Of a stretch of DNA of 22,182 nt, positions 14,473 through 22,182 are shown in pieces (position 1 is the first letter of the stretch; each line of letters opens with the position of its first letter). The notes beneath the pieces were generated by a model, which was given only the letters and a program-made list of their open reading frames with translations, was not told the origin of the DNA and made no database searches. A program made the translations under genes and the position numbers. The stretch covers positions 1 through 22,182 of the forward strand of contig JAXGTD010000062.1 in NCBI GenBank assembly GCA_040775095.1, given 5' to 3'. Source of the stretch: JAXGTD01 sp040775095. Lineage in GTDB: Bacteria; Pseudomonadota; Gammaproteobacteria; Chromatiales; Chromatiaceae.

Positions 14473-14594
14473 GCGGCCAGGCGCCGCGATTCTGTCATCG
14501 CGTCCGCCTGGCCGCCAGGGAAAGGTCCGTTGGGAAGACGCCGATTCTCGAGCGCGGCAGGCGCTTGAGAATGGAGCACCTCGCGAGGCGCGAG
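14473..14594 (-). repeat. Structured intergenic repeat, copy D (diverged), with a large hairpin
   Basis: Read on the minus strand it starts with the hairpin CTCGCG-CCT-CGCGAG (14580-14594). A stem ATTCTC/GAGAAT with inner AGCGC/GCGCT (14544-14572) follows, corresponding to the CATTTTC stem of other copies. The last part is an 11-bp outer and 6-bp inner stem (14473-14483 with 14505-14515; 14485-14490 with 14497-14502). It lies between converging genes. No T-run adjoins the large hairpin on either side. Confidence 0.6.
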
Positions 14595-14622
14595 CACGGA
14601 TGCCCGCGCGCACCGGGTGCCC

Positions 14623-14859
14623 CTATCGGGACTGGTAGTGGTGCTGCGCCTCGGTGTCGCGATAGTGGACATCGGTCCAACAACGCGGGAGATCCTCGCC
14701 AGAGAGAAAGATCAGCTCTGTCTTCGGGAATTTCTCCGGCTCCTGCAGCTCCTCGCCGTAGTGGTAGCGTCCGACCAGTGACGGGTGCAGCGGATTGAAC
14801 AGGTCGTTGGTCCCGAGCACCTCAATCAGCTTCTCGGTCTGTCGATGTTTCAGATACAT
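14623..14859 (-). CDS. Small conserved protein of unknown function (78 aa)
   Basis: I chose the ATG at 14859 because AAGGAGG lies six bases upstream; the frame continues upstream to 14892 but without such a site. The protein starts MYLKHRQTEKLIEVL. It carries the conserved-looking blocks LFNPLHPSLVGRYHYGEELQ, FPKTELIFLSGEDLPRCW and DVHY. I have a general memory of similar short proteins in marine and halophilic gammaproteobacteria, sometimes labelled acetyltransferase, but this chain is far too short for that fold and I see no acetyl-CoA motif. It is soluble, with a single cysteine. It is the last gene of the minus-strand series and may be read from the same transcript as the BolA gene, 108 bases away. 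Confidence 0.78.
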   Translation of the reverse strand: MYLKHRQTEKLIEVLGTNDLFNPLHPSLVGRYHYGEELQEPEKFPKTELIFLSGEDLPRCWTDVHYRDTEAQHHYQSR

Positions 14860-14967
14860 GGCTCGCCTCCTTCCGGGTGATCTGCCCAACACTCTCTCTT
14901 CAACATAGACCCGCCGGCGTCTTTTGCCACCGTCCGGAGGCGGCGCAAATGAAAAATCCGCCTCGCG

Positions 14968-15210
14968 TCAGCCGTGCTGCGCCGCCCACTGTGCCGGCGT
15001 AAAGGTCTTGATCGACAGGGCATGGAGCTCGCCGCTGGCGATCTGCGGCTTGACCGTGTCCATCACCAGGCGCTGTTTCTTGATGGGCGTGAGGCCGGCG
15101 AAGGCCTCGCTGACGACCACCGCGTCGAAGTGGCTGCCATCGCCACTGACCTCGACCTCGGCATTGGGAATGCCCGCCCGGATGAGCTCTGCGACTGCTT
15201 CGGTTTCCAT
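14968..15210 (-). CDS. BolA/IbaG-type protein
   Basis: BolA-family proteins bind [2Fe-2S] clusters together with monothiol glutaredoxins and take part in iron-sulfur trafficking in the cytoplasm. The 80-aa chain is closer in size to IbaG (84 aa in E. coli) than to BolA (105 aa). Clear marks are VSGDGSHFDAVVVSE at residues 21-35 and the invariant HALSIKTFTPAQW at 63-75, with His63 as the conserved cluster ligand and His27 as a possible second one. The start ATG at 15210 has no good Shine-Dalgarno. The frame runs upstream into the end of hom, but that extension has no family match. It follows hom on the same strand after 97 bases. Confidence 0.9.
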   Translation of the reverse strand: METEAVAELIRAGIPNAEVEVSGDGSHFDAVVVSEAFAGLTPIKKQRLVMDTVKPQIASGELHALSIKTFTPAQWAAQHG

Positions 15211-15307
15211 TGGGAGTTGGTTCTCGCTCGTCGGGGGTACGCTGCCGCACCCGTTTTGATGTCTGGTCCGCAGATTGGGATCGACAGCGCCAAGCCAAGG
15301 GCCGGGC

Positions 15308-16624
15308 TCAGCCTTCCAGCCCCTCCATGCGGATGCGGACCACCGCACCAGCGACGGAATCCAGCGCCTCGATCCGGGCAATGGCCTGATTCATCCGCGC
15401 CTCTTTGACACGATGGCTGAGCATGATCAGGGGCACGTGGGTCTCGCCCTCCGCGGGCTCCTTCTGCTTGATCGCCTCGATACTGATGCCCTCCTCACCG
15501 AGGATGCCGGCGATGCGGGCCATCACGCCGGGCCGATCCAACGCGGACAGACGCAGATAGTAGGCGGTCTCGACCTCCTCGATCGGCAGCACCGGCGTGT
15601 CCGCCAGCTCATTCGGCTGGAAAGCCAGGTGCGGCACACGGTTGTTCGGGTCGGCGGCCAGGGCCCGCACGATATCGACCACGTCGGCGACCACGGCAGA
15701 GGCGGTCGGCAGCGCACCGGCCCCGGCGCCGTAGTAGAGCGTCGGTCCGACCGCATCACCCTTGACCAGCACCGCGTTCATGACGCCGTCGACGTTGGCG
15801 ATCAGCCGACGATGCGGGATCAGCGTCGGATGCACGCGCATCTCGATACCGGTCGCGGTTCGCCGGGTGATGCCCAGATGCTTGATGCGGTAGCCAAGCT
15901 CGGCGGCGAACGCCACATCCTGGGCCTCGATCCTGGAGATGCCCTCGGTGAACGTCTTGTCGAGCTGGAGCGGGATGCCGAAGGCCAGCGAGCCCAGGAT
16001 GGTCAGCTTGTGCGCGGCATCGATTCCCTCGACATCGAACGTGGGGTCTGCCTCCGCGTAGCCGAGGGCCTGCGCCTCGCCGAGCACGTCGGCGAAATCC
16101 CGACCCTTGTCGCGCATCTCGGTCAGGATGAAGTTTCCGGTGCCATTGATGATGCCGGCGATCCATTCGATGTGATTCGCCGCCAGGCCCTCGCGCAACG
16201 CCTTGATGATTGGGATCCCGCCGGCCACCGCAGCCTCGAATGCCACGGTAACGCCCTGCTCCTGGGCCGCGGCGAAGATCTCGTTGCCATGCATCGCGAT
16301 CAGGGCCTTGTTGGCGGTCACGACGTGCTTGCCGTTGGCGATGGCCCGCAGCACCAGCTCGCGCGCCGGCGAGTAACCGCCGATCAGCTCGATGACGATG
16401 TCGATCTCGGGGTCGTCCACCACGGCGAATGCGTCGTCGGAGATGCGCCCGATCTGATCCAGACCGCTGATCCGTTCGGGATCATAGGCACGGGCCGCGG
16501 CGTGCGCGATGCGGATCTCGCGACCAGCGCGCCGCGCAATCTCGCCGGCATTGCGGGTCAGCACGGTCACGGTGCCACCACCGACGGTGCCCATACCCAA
16601 CAGTCCGATCTTTACCGGCTCCAT
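15308..16624 (-). CDS. hom: Homoserine dehydrogenase
   Basis: The enzyme reduces aspartate semialdehyde to homoserine, the branch point to threonine and methionine. The 438-aa, single-function form (not fused to aspartokinase) has a Rossmann NAD(P) site GLLGMGTVGGGTV at residues 8-20. The catalytic region is GYAEADPTFDVEG at 188-200, with the Asp202/Lys206 pair (IDAAHKL) four residues apart as in other homoserine dehydrogenases, and Lys106 occurs in TANKALIA. A C-terminal ACT domain (about 352-432, starting YYLRLSALDRPGVMA) suggests feedback control, typically by threonine. The start ATG at 16624 has AGGAGA close upstream. It follows alaC by 78 bases. Its product feeds MetA, encoded at 6477-7553. 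Confidence 0.95.
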   Translation of the reverse strand: MEPVKIGLLGMGTVGGGTVTVLTRNAGEIARRAGREIRIAHAAARAYDPERISGLDQIGRISDDAFAVVDDPEIDIVIELIGGYSPARELVLRAIANGKHVVTANKALIAMHGNEIFAAAQEQGVTVAFEAAVAGGIPIIKALREGLAANHIEWIAGIINGTGNFILTEMRDKGRDFADVLGEAQALGYAEADPTFDVEGIDAAHKLTILGSLAFGIPLQLDKTFTEGISRIEAQDVAFAAELGYRIKHLGITRRTATGIEMRVHPTLIPHRRLIANVDGVMNAVLVKGDAVGPTLYYGAGAGALPTASAVVADVVDIVRALAADPNNRVPHLAFQPNELADTPVLPIEEVETAYYLRLSALDRPGVMARIAGILGEEGISIEAIKQKEPAEGETHVPLIMLSHRVKEARMNQAIARIEALDSVAGAVVRIRMEGLEG

Positions 16625-16702
16625 AACGTCTCCTGAAAGATGCTCAACGCTCGTGGTTCGATGAATGGGGTCGTGCCAGGGCTCGCGCGGCCCTGTCTTG
16701 CA

Positions 16703-17932
16703 TCACCCGGCGGCTGGCCGAGGAGCGCCGCGCGCATCCTCGCGCAGCATCTGCTTGATCCCCTTGACCGCCTGGCGTGTACGATGCGGGTTCTCGATCA
16801 GGCCGAAACGGACGTGGTCGTCACCGTAGTCGCCAAAACCGATGCCGGGCGACACGGCCACCTTCGCGTCGCGCAACAGTTTCTTGGAAAACTCCAGCGA
16901 GCCCATCTCAGCGTACTGCGCCGGGATCCTGGCCCAGACGAACATGGTGGCCTTCGGCTTCTCGACCGGCCATCCGGCCTCGTTGAGCCCCTCGCACAGC
17001 ACGTCGCGACGGACCTCGTACATGTCGCGAATCTCGGCCACACAGTCCTGCGACGATTCCAGCGCATGGATCGCGGCGACCTGAATCGGCGTAAAGGTGC
17101 CGTAATCCAGGTACGACTTGATCCGCGCCAGCGCCGCGACCAGCGAGGCGTTGCCGCACATGAAGCCGATACGCCAACCAGGCATGTTGTAGCTCTTGGA
17201 CATGGAGAAGAACTCCGCTGCCACGTCGATCGCACCCGGAACCTGGAGGATCGAAGGGGCCTTGTAGCCGTCGAAGACGATGTCCGCGTAGGCGAGGTCG
17301 TGCACGATCCAGATGCCGTGCTCATGCGCGATCTCGACGACCTTCTCGAAGAAATCCAGCTCCACGCATTGCGTCGTTGGATTGCCGGGGAAGTTCAGCA
17401 CCAGCATCTTCGGACGCGGCCAGGAGTCGAGGATCGCCCGGCGCAGCTCCTCGAAGAAATCCACGTCCGGGGTCATGCGCACGTGGCGCACGTCGGCGCC
17501 GGCGATGATGAATCCGTACGGATGGATGGGGTACGCGGGGTTCGGCACCAGCACCGTGTCACCCGCGCCCATGGTCGCCAAGGCCAGGTGCGCCAGGCCT
17601 TCCTTCGACCCGATGGTGACGATGGCCTGGCTGTCCGGATCGAGCTGGACGTCGTAGCGGTCGCGATACCACCGACAGATCGCGCGACGCAGCCGCGGGA
17701 TGCCGCGTGAGACCGAATAGCGATGCGTGTCGCGGCGCTGGGATACCTCGACCAGCTTGTCGACGATGTGCTGCGGGGTCGGTTGGTCGGGGTTTCCCAT
17801 GCCGAAATCGATGATGTCTTCGCCGCGGGCTCGCGCCGCGGCCTTCAACTCGTTGACGATGTTGAAGACATACGGCGGAAGCCGTTCGATGCGGCGAAAA
17901 TTCGGTTGCGGGGCGACCACGTGCGACCTCAT
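16703..17932 (-). CDS. alaC: Alanine-synthesising aminotransferase AlaC
   Basis: This PLP-dependent class I/II aminotransferase makes alanine from pyruvate and glutamate in the cytoplasm. The 409-aa protein is close to E. coli AlaC (412 aa) and near-identical in many blocks: FRRIERLPPYVFNI at 12-25, THRYSVSRGIPRLRRAI at 69-85 and TIGSKEGLAHL at 106-116. HDLAYADIV is at 211-219, with Asp212 the likely PLP-nitrogen ligand. SMSKSYNMPGWRIGF begins at 243, with Lys246 as the Schiff-base lysine. The ATG at 17932 lacks a Shine-Dalgarno, but a well-placed promoter gives a leader of only about 20 nt. It heads the minus-strand group alaC-hom-BolA. The LL-diaminopimelate aminotransferase family is related, but AlaC fits better. 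Confidence 0.94.
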   Translation of the reverse strand: MRSHVVAPQPNFRRIERLPPYVFNIVNELKAAARARGEDIIDFGMGNPDQPTPQHIVDKLVEVSQRRDTHRYSVSRGIPRLRRAICRWYRDRYDVQLDPDSQAIVTIGSKEGLAHLALATMGAGDTVLVPNPAYPIHPYGFIIAGADVRHVRMTPDVDFFEELRRAILDSWPRPKMLVLNFPGNPTTQCVELDFFEKVVEIAHEHGIWIVHDLAYADIVFDGYKAPSILQVPGAIDVAAEFFSMSKSYNMPGWRIGFMCGNASLVAALARIKSYLDYGTFTPIQVAAIHALESSQDCVAEIRDMYEVRRDVLCEGLNEAGWPVEKPKATMFVWARIPAQYAEMGSLEFSKKLLRDAKVAVSPGIGFGDYGDDHVRFGLIENPHRTRQAVKGIKQMLREDARGAPRPAAG

Positions 17933-17959
17933 TGTTTTTGGTTGGGTGAAAGGCTCAAG

Positions 17960-17987
17960 AGTGTAACGTCAGGCCGCCCGGATTCAA
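17960..17987 (-). promoter_or_regulatory. Sigma70-type promoter for alaC
   Basis: On the minus strand TTGAAT (plus 17982-17987) and TACACT (plus 17960-17965) are separated by 16 bases. The expected start of transcription is near 17953, about 20 bases before the alaC ATG. Confidence 0.65.
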
Positions 17988-18033
17988 ATGCGCGTTTTCG
18001 TGCAAGCCGTCGATCGAGTCGATCGCGATCCCC

Positions 18034-18141
18034 CACGGAAACGCCGGCTTAAGGCGTTTCCCGTCCGGGCCACGGAAGGCCCGGCGTTTTCGAGCGCTGC
18101 AAGCGCTTGAAAATGGGGCATCTCGCGAGTCGCGCCTCGCA
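18034..18141 (-). repeat. Structured intergenic repeat, copy C
   Basis: Read on the minus strand it opens with a hairpin GCGAG-GCGCGA-CTCGC (18125-18140). CATTTTC with inner AGCGC/GCGCT follows, then the perfect CCGGGCC/GGCCCGG stem, and then a 9-bp GGAAACGCC/GGCGTTTCC stem (18037-18060). It shares the upstream block GCGAGGCGCGAC with copy A. It lies between the divergent alaC and pbpC genes. Confidence 0.8.
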
Positions 18142-18228
18142 AGGTGCGAGCGGATCAAACGCCCGGATGGCATTTGAACAACGTCTCCCCCGGAGAGCCG
18201 GCCGAGCCGTGCCTGCGGGGTAGCCCTG

Positions 18229-20361
18229 ATGCCGCCAAACGGCTTAGGATTCGTTCGCGTGGCACAGACACATCCCATCGAGCAGACGGTGACTCGCGGC
18301 ACCCGCGGCCGGCGCCTGCTCGTGGGCGCCGGGCTGATCGCGATCACGGCCTTGGCCATACTGGCCGGGCTCGATGCGCTGGTGCGCCACACCGCGCCAT
18401 CAACCCTGGCTCGACCGACCTCCACGCTGGTGCTCGACCGCGACGGCCGGCTGTTGCGCGCGTTCACCGTCGGCGACGGGCGCTGGCGTCTTCCGGTGAC
18501 GCTCGATGAGATCGATCCCCTGCTGATTGCGATGCTGCTGACGATCGAGGACCACCGCTTCTTCGAGCACCCCGGGGTCGACTGGCGGGCGATGCTGCGC
18601 GCCGTCGGTCAGCTTGCCACCCACGGGCGCGTCGTTTCCGGCGGATCGACGCTCACCATGCAGCTGGTGCGACTGCTCGATGGGCACTCCACCCGCGATG
18701 CCCGGGGCAAGCTGCACCAGATCCTCGCCGCCCTCGCCCTGGAGCGGGTCGCGGACAAGCGGGCCATCCTGGCAGCCTACCTCCAGCATGCCCCCTATGG
18801 CGGCAACCTCGAGGGCGTCCGCGCCGCCAGCCTGGCCTGGTTCGGCAAGGAACCGCGGCGGCTGACGCCCGCGCAGGCGGCGCTGCTGGTGGCGCTTCCG
18901 CAGTCACCCGAGGCGCGCCGCCCGGACCGGGATGCCGTGGCCGCCCGCCGCGCCCGTGACAGGGTGTTGGCCCGTGCCACGCTCGACGGCGTGCTCACGG
19001 CCGAACAGGCGGCCGCCGCGATGCTCGAGCCCGTGCACAAGCAGCGCCGTGCGTTTCCCATGCTCGCCGCGCACTCGGCCCGCCACCGGGTGCGTGCGGC
19101 CCCCAACCGGCCGATCCACCATCTGACCCTCGACGCCCGGCTCCAGGCCCGGCTCGAGGCCCTGGCCGCCGAGCACGCCACCCGCCTGCCCGACGCCTGC
19201 TCGGTGGCGATCCTGGTGGCGGATCACGCCAACGGCGAGCTACTCGCCGCGGTGGGCTCCGCGGGCCTACTGGATCGCCAACGCGACGGCTTCATCGACA
19301 TGACCCGCGCGCTGCGATCGCCGGGCTCGACGCTCAAGCCGCTGATCTACGGCCTGGCGTTCGAACAGGGCCTGGCCCACCCGGAGAGCCTGATCGAGGA
19401 CCGCCCCAGCGGATTCGGCGGGTACGTGCCAGCCAACTTCGACCGCGAGTTCCAGGGTACGGTCACGGTGCGCCGTGCCCTGCAGCTGTCGCTGAATGTA
19501 CCGGCCGTCGCCATGCTCGAGACCGTGGGGCCGGCGCGGCTGCTGGCGCGGATGCGCCGCGCCGGGGCCGCGCCGCGGCTGCCCGATGCGGCACCCGCGG
19601 GGCTTGCGGTCGGACTCGGGGGCGTGGGCGTGACACTGCGCGATCTGGTCGCCGTCTACGCCGCCATCGCCCGAGGGGGGGACGCGGTCGCGCTCGTGGA
19701 GTCGCGCGACACGCCTCCAGCGCCGGTCTCCCGCCAACCCGTGCTCGCCCCGCGCGCGGCCTGGTATCTGGCGGACATCCTCTCCGGTGTCGGCGCGCCG
19801 GCGGGCCGCGGCGGCGCGATCGCCCTCAAAACCGGCACCTCTTACGGCTATCGGGACGCCTGGGCCATCGGCTTCGACGGCCAGCATGTGGTCGGCGTCT
19901 GGGCCGGACGCCCGGACGGCGCCGCGGTCAGCGGGCTCACCGGTCAGGACGCGGCGGTGCCGGTGCTGCGCGATGCCTTTGCCAGGATCGGTCCCGTCGC
20001 ACCACTCGCGGAACCACCGGCCGGGGTCCTCCGGTCATCCTCGGGCGCCCTGCCGCCGCCGCTGCGCCGCGCCCGGGTCAGCGGGGCCGAGGGCAACCCC
20101 GGCGATGCGGTCGCGATCACGTTTCCGCCGGCCGGAGCCAGGATCGACCTCGGACTCACCAACGGCCGGCGCGATTCGACGCTGTTTCTCAAGGTCCGCA
20201 ACGGGTACCCGCCCTTCGTCTGGCTCGCGGACGGGGTCCCGGTCGCGCGCGAGCCCTATGCCCGCGAGAGCGCGTGGCATCCGACCGGACCCGGATACAC
20301 CACCATCGCCGTGATCGACGCGCGCGGGAATGCAAGCCGCGTGAGCCTGTTGCTGGAGTGA
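18229..20361 (+). CDS. pbpC: Bifunctional penicillin-binding protein 1C
   Basis: This inner-membrane, periplasm-facing enzyme has a glycosyltransferase and a transpeptidase-like domain for peptidoglycan synthesis. The 710-aa chain is shorter than E. coli PBP1C (770 aa). One membrane helix lies at about 29-50. The glycosyltransferase domain has TIEDHRFFEHPGVDW (Glu107 as the catalytic acid/base) and GGSTLTMQLVR at 138-148. The transpeptidase domain has STLK at 367-370 (Ser367 nucleophile), SLN at 421-423 and KTGTS at 534-538. A C-terminal BiPBP_C-like beta domain follows at about 620-710. The start is either the ATG at 18229 (GGGG about eight bases upstream) or the GTG at 18259. The large alpha-2-macroglobulin gene often next to pbpC is not upstream here. 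Confidence 0.93.
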   Translation: MPPNGLGFVRVAQTHPIEQTVTRGTRGRRLLVGAGLIAITALAILAGLDALVRHTAPSTLARPTSTLVLDRDGRLLRAFTVGDGRWRLPVTLDEIDPLLIAMLLTIEDHRFFEHPGVDWRAMLRAVGQLATHGRVVSGGSTLTMQLVRLLDGHSTRDARGKLHQILAALALERVADKRAILAAYLQHAPYGGNLEGVRAASLAWFGKEPRRLTPAQAALLVALPQSPEARRPDRDAVAARRARDRVLARATLDGVLTAEQAAAAMLEPVHKQRRAFPMLAAHSARHRVRAAPNRPIHHLTLDARLQARLEALAAEHATRLPDACSVAILVADHANGELLAAVGSAGLLDRQRDGFIDMTRALRSPGSTLKPLIYGLAFEQGLAHPESLIEDRPSGFGGYVPANFDREFQGTVTVRRALQLSLNVPAVAMLETVGPARLLARMRRAGAAPRLPDAAPAGLAVGLGGVGVTLRDLVAVYAAIARGGDAVALVESRDTPPAPVSRQPVLAPRAAWYLADILSGVGAPAGRGGAIALKTGTSYGYRDAWAIGFDGQHVVGVWAGRPDGAAVSGLTGQDAAVPVLRDAFARIGPVAPLAEPPAGVLRSSSGALPPPLRRARVSGAEGNPGDAVAITFPPAGARIDLGLTNGRRDSTLFLKVRNGYPPFVWLADGVPVAREPYARESAWHPTGPGYTTIAVIDARGNASRVSLLLE

Positions 20362-20381
20362 GCCGGTTGAATTCTCACCCC

Positions 20382-20396
20382 GCCAATCGCATTGGC
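20382..20396. repeat. Short perfect hairpin between pbpC and the molybdoenzyme gene
   Basis: GCCAAT (20382-20387) pairs with ATTGGC (20391-20396) around CGC in the 72-base gap. There is no T-run, so it could be a protein-binding site rather than a terminator. Confidence 0.35.
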
Positions 20397-20433
20397 AGGG
20401 ATTGGCCGTATCGTCCTACCGGGGTCTGCCTCG

Positions 20434-22182
20434 ATGCCGAACGTGAAGAGCACCTGTTACGAATGTGATGCAAACTGCCCGATCGAGGTCGAGCTCGATG
20501 CCGGCGGCGAGCCGATCGCCATCCGCGGGCCCGACTGCCCGCGCTGTTACGTGCAGCTCGACCGCCGCAACCACCCACAACGACTGTTACGCCCATTGAA
20601 ACGAACCGGGCCGCGCGGCAGCGGCGAGTTTGCGCCCATCTCCTGGGACGAGGCACTGGACACTATCGCCGGGCGGCTGACGGCGACGCGTGACGCCCAT
20701 GGCGCCCCGTCGGTCGCGTTCTTTGCCGGCTATACCAAAGAGGCCCGACCCCAGTTGCAGCGCCTCGCCCATGCGTTCGGATCGCCGAATTACATGACCG
20801 AGAGCGGCTGCTGCTTCTCCGCGACCATGGTGGCGGAGAAGGTCACCTTCGGACACAAGATCAAGACCACCTCGACGGTGGCCTCACCCAAGACCCGCTG
20901 TCTGCTGGTGTGGTCGACCAACCCGCGCGGATCGATTCCGCCATTCGACACCCACCCGCTGGCGCGACCGGCCGCGGGGCGGCGCTGCATCGTCGTGGAC
21001 CCACGGCGCACACCGATGGCCGAGCAGGCGGACATCCACCTGCAGATCCGACCCGGCACCGACGGCGCGCTCGCGCTCGGCTTCCACCACCTGATCTTTG
21101 CCAATTCCTGGCAGGACCAGCCGTTCCTGGAGCAGTGGGCGCATGGCCTCGAGGCATTCCGCGACTACGTGGCGGAGTTCCCGCCCGAGCGCGTCGCGGC
21201 CATCTGCGGCATCCCGGTGAACGACCTGCTTGCCGCCGCCGAGCTGTTCGCAACCGCGCGCCCGGCCCAGATCGTGCTGTCGCCGACCGCCACGGTGCAA
21301 CACAGCAACGGCTTCCAAAACCATCGCGCGGTGATCCTTCTGTCCGCCGTGACCGGCAATCTGGATCTGGAAGGCGGCAACCGGTTCTTCAACGACAAGG
21401 TACTGCCAAAACCCATCGAGCTGTTCGACCATTGCCTCGCCCACCTCCCCGCGCGGGTCGGAGACGAGCGATTTCCGGTCTGGACCCGATATTGGCCGGC
21501 GGCACAGAGCATGTTGCTGCCGGACTGCATCCTCGACGGGCGCCCACAGCGCATCCGTTCGCTGCTCGCGATGGGCATCAACACCGCGATGTGGCCCAAC
21601 TCCAAACGCATGGAACGGGCCCTTGGCGAGCTCGACTTCTTTGCCGCGACCGACTTCTTCCACAACCCGGCGACCCGCTACGCCGACATCGTGCTCCCGG
21701 CCGCGACCAACCTGGAGCGCCCGGCGCTGGTCGCTTATCCGGGTTGCGCCTATCAGGGCGAGCTGCGATATCGCCGCCGGGTGGTCGCACCCAGGGGTGA
21801 GGCGCGCCCCGACGGAGAGATCTTTCTGCAGATCGGGGTGCGCCTGGGCATGGCCGAGCAGTTCTGGAATGGCGACCTCGAGGCCTCCTGGCGCGAGGCC
21901 GCCGAGGGCATCCCCGAGAAGATCCGCCGCGAAGTCTACGACAATCCGGATGGGGTCACGGTGTTCGCGAAGGCCATCGACGATCTCGTCGAGCACGGCT
22001 ACCTCGACGCCGACCGGCTCTACCGCATGCAGGGCCTGCGTACCGCCAGCGGCAAGGTGGAGCTCGACGCGAGCGAGTTGCGTGCGGCGGGTCACGACGG
22101 ACTTCCCGTGTACCGGGAACCTGCCGAGAGCCCGCTCTCAACGCCGGAGATCGCCCGCGATTTTCCGCTCGTTTTGACGAGC
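20434..22182 (+). CDS. Molybdopterin (Mo/W-bisMGD) oxidoreductase, 3' end outside window
   Basis: The frame is open from the ATG at 20434 to the last base: 583 codons without a stop, so the C-terminal domain is cut off. The protein belongs to the DMSO-reductase superfamily. The N-terminal [4Fe-4S] ligands are Cys8, Cys11 and Cys15 (CYECDANC) and, by spacing to the HPQRLLRPLKR block, Cys35. The Lys usually found two residues after the fourth Cys is Arg37. ESGCCFSATM holds the probable metal ligand, Cys127. Downstream, VDPRRTPMAEQADIHL and RPGTDGALALGF are the usual cofactor-binding blocks. There is no twin-arginine signal, so it is probably cytoplasmic. Asp12 directly after the second cluster cysteine is a feature of acetylene hydratase. 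The substrate is unknown. Confidence 0.92.
   Translation, partial: MPNVKSTCYECDANCPIEVELDAGGEPIAIRGPDCPRCYVQLDRRNHPQRLLRPLKRTGPRGSGEFAPISWDEALDTIAGRLTATRDAHGAPSVAFFAGYTKEARPQLQRLAHAFGSPNYMTESGCCFSATMVAEKVTFGHKIKTTSTVASPKTRCLLVWSTNPRGSIPPFDTHPLARPAAGRRCIVVDPRRTPMAEQADIHLQIRPGTDGALALGFHHLIFANSWQDQPFLEQWAHGLEAFRDYVAEFPPERVAAICGIPVNDLLAAAELFATARPAQIVLSPTATVQHSNGFQNHRAVILLSAVTGNLDLEGGNRFFNDKVLPKPIELFDHCLAHLPARVGDERFPVWTRYWPAAQSMLLPDCILDGRPQRIRSLLAMGINTAMWPNSKRMERALGELDFFAATDFFHNPATRYADIVLPAATNLERPALVAYPGCAYQGELRYRRRVVAPRGEARPDGEIFLQIGVRLGMAEQFWNGDLEASWREAAEGIPEKIRREVYDNPDGVTVFAKAIDDLVEHGYLDADRLYRMQGLRTASGKVELDASELRAAGHDGLPVYREPAESPLSTPEIARDFPLVLTS

Noticed and set aside
15275..17710. Two long plus-strand open frames (453 aa and 356 aa)
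   Set aside because: They are mirror images of hom and alaC, both strongly recognised on the minus strand.
2112..18141. CRISPR array
   Set aside because: The repeats are dispersed, long, palindromic and variable, with no regular spacers and no cas genes.
20884..22095. 403-aa minus-strand open frame
   Set aside because: It lies antisense to the molybdoenzyme, whose cysteine motifs and cofactor blocks are clear; the antisense frame has no recognisable domain.

Overview
The window is dense, high-GC bacterial chromosome. Uup, UppP, homoserine O-succinyltransferase-type MetA, AlaC, homoserine dehydrogenase, an IbaG-type BolA protein and PbpC together point to a gammaproteobacterium. A Chromatiales or other sulfur-oxidiser relative is my best guess, but no single marker here proves it. 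I saw no rRNA, tRNA, CRISPR array, transposase or phage gene.

Layout. Positions 1-2062 hold the 3' end of a repeat-containing protein, a small exported protein with two internal repeats (minus strand) and uppP (plus). Positions 2219-5139 (minus) hold a class III nucleotide cyclase fused to a PilZ-like domain, and a two-domain phosphotransferase/P-loop kinase. Positions 5427-6025 hold a small YgaP-type membrane protein facing an uncharacterised 84-aa protein across a strong bidirectional terminator. Positions 6477-10588 are a co-directional minus-strand run: uup, a P-loop ATP-binding protein with a TTG start, and metA. Positions 11086-14324 (plus) hold an FNR-like regulator followed by a likely operon of a SLAC1/TehA-type anion channel, a DUF6858-like protein and a NifX-like cofactor-binding protein. 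Positions 14623-17932 (minus) hold alaC, hom, a BolA/IbaG protein and a 78-aa conserved protein. Positions 18229-22182 (plus) hold pbpC and a molybdopterin oxidoreductase that runs off the end of the window.

Metabolic themes are methionine/threonine entry (hom and metA), alanine synthesis (alaC), and cell-wall lipid carrier recycling and peptidoglycan synthesis (uppP, pbpC). There is also a redox/anaerobic set (FNR-like regulator, NifX-like protein, molybdoenzyme) and second-messenger signalling (cyclase-PilZ).

The most unusual structure lies between the genes. A family of roughly 100-nt intergenic elements occurs in at least four good copies (3434-3540, 12139-12246, 12291-12400, and 18034-18141 on the minus strand) and two diverged ones (2112-2210, and 14473-14594 on the minus strand). 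Each folds into a series of hairpins whose arms change together between copies, so structure appears to be conserved over sequence. Second in interest is the molybdoenzyme, whose N-terminal CxxCDxNC motif resembles that of acetylene hydratase. Third is the FNR-like regulator / anion channel / DUF6858 / NifX neighbourhood.
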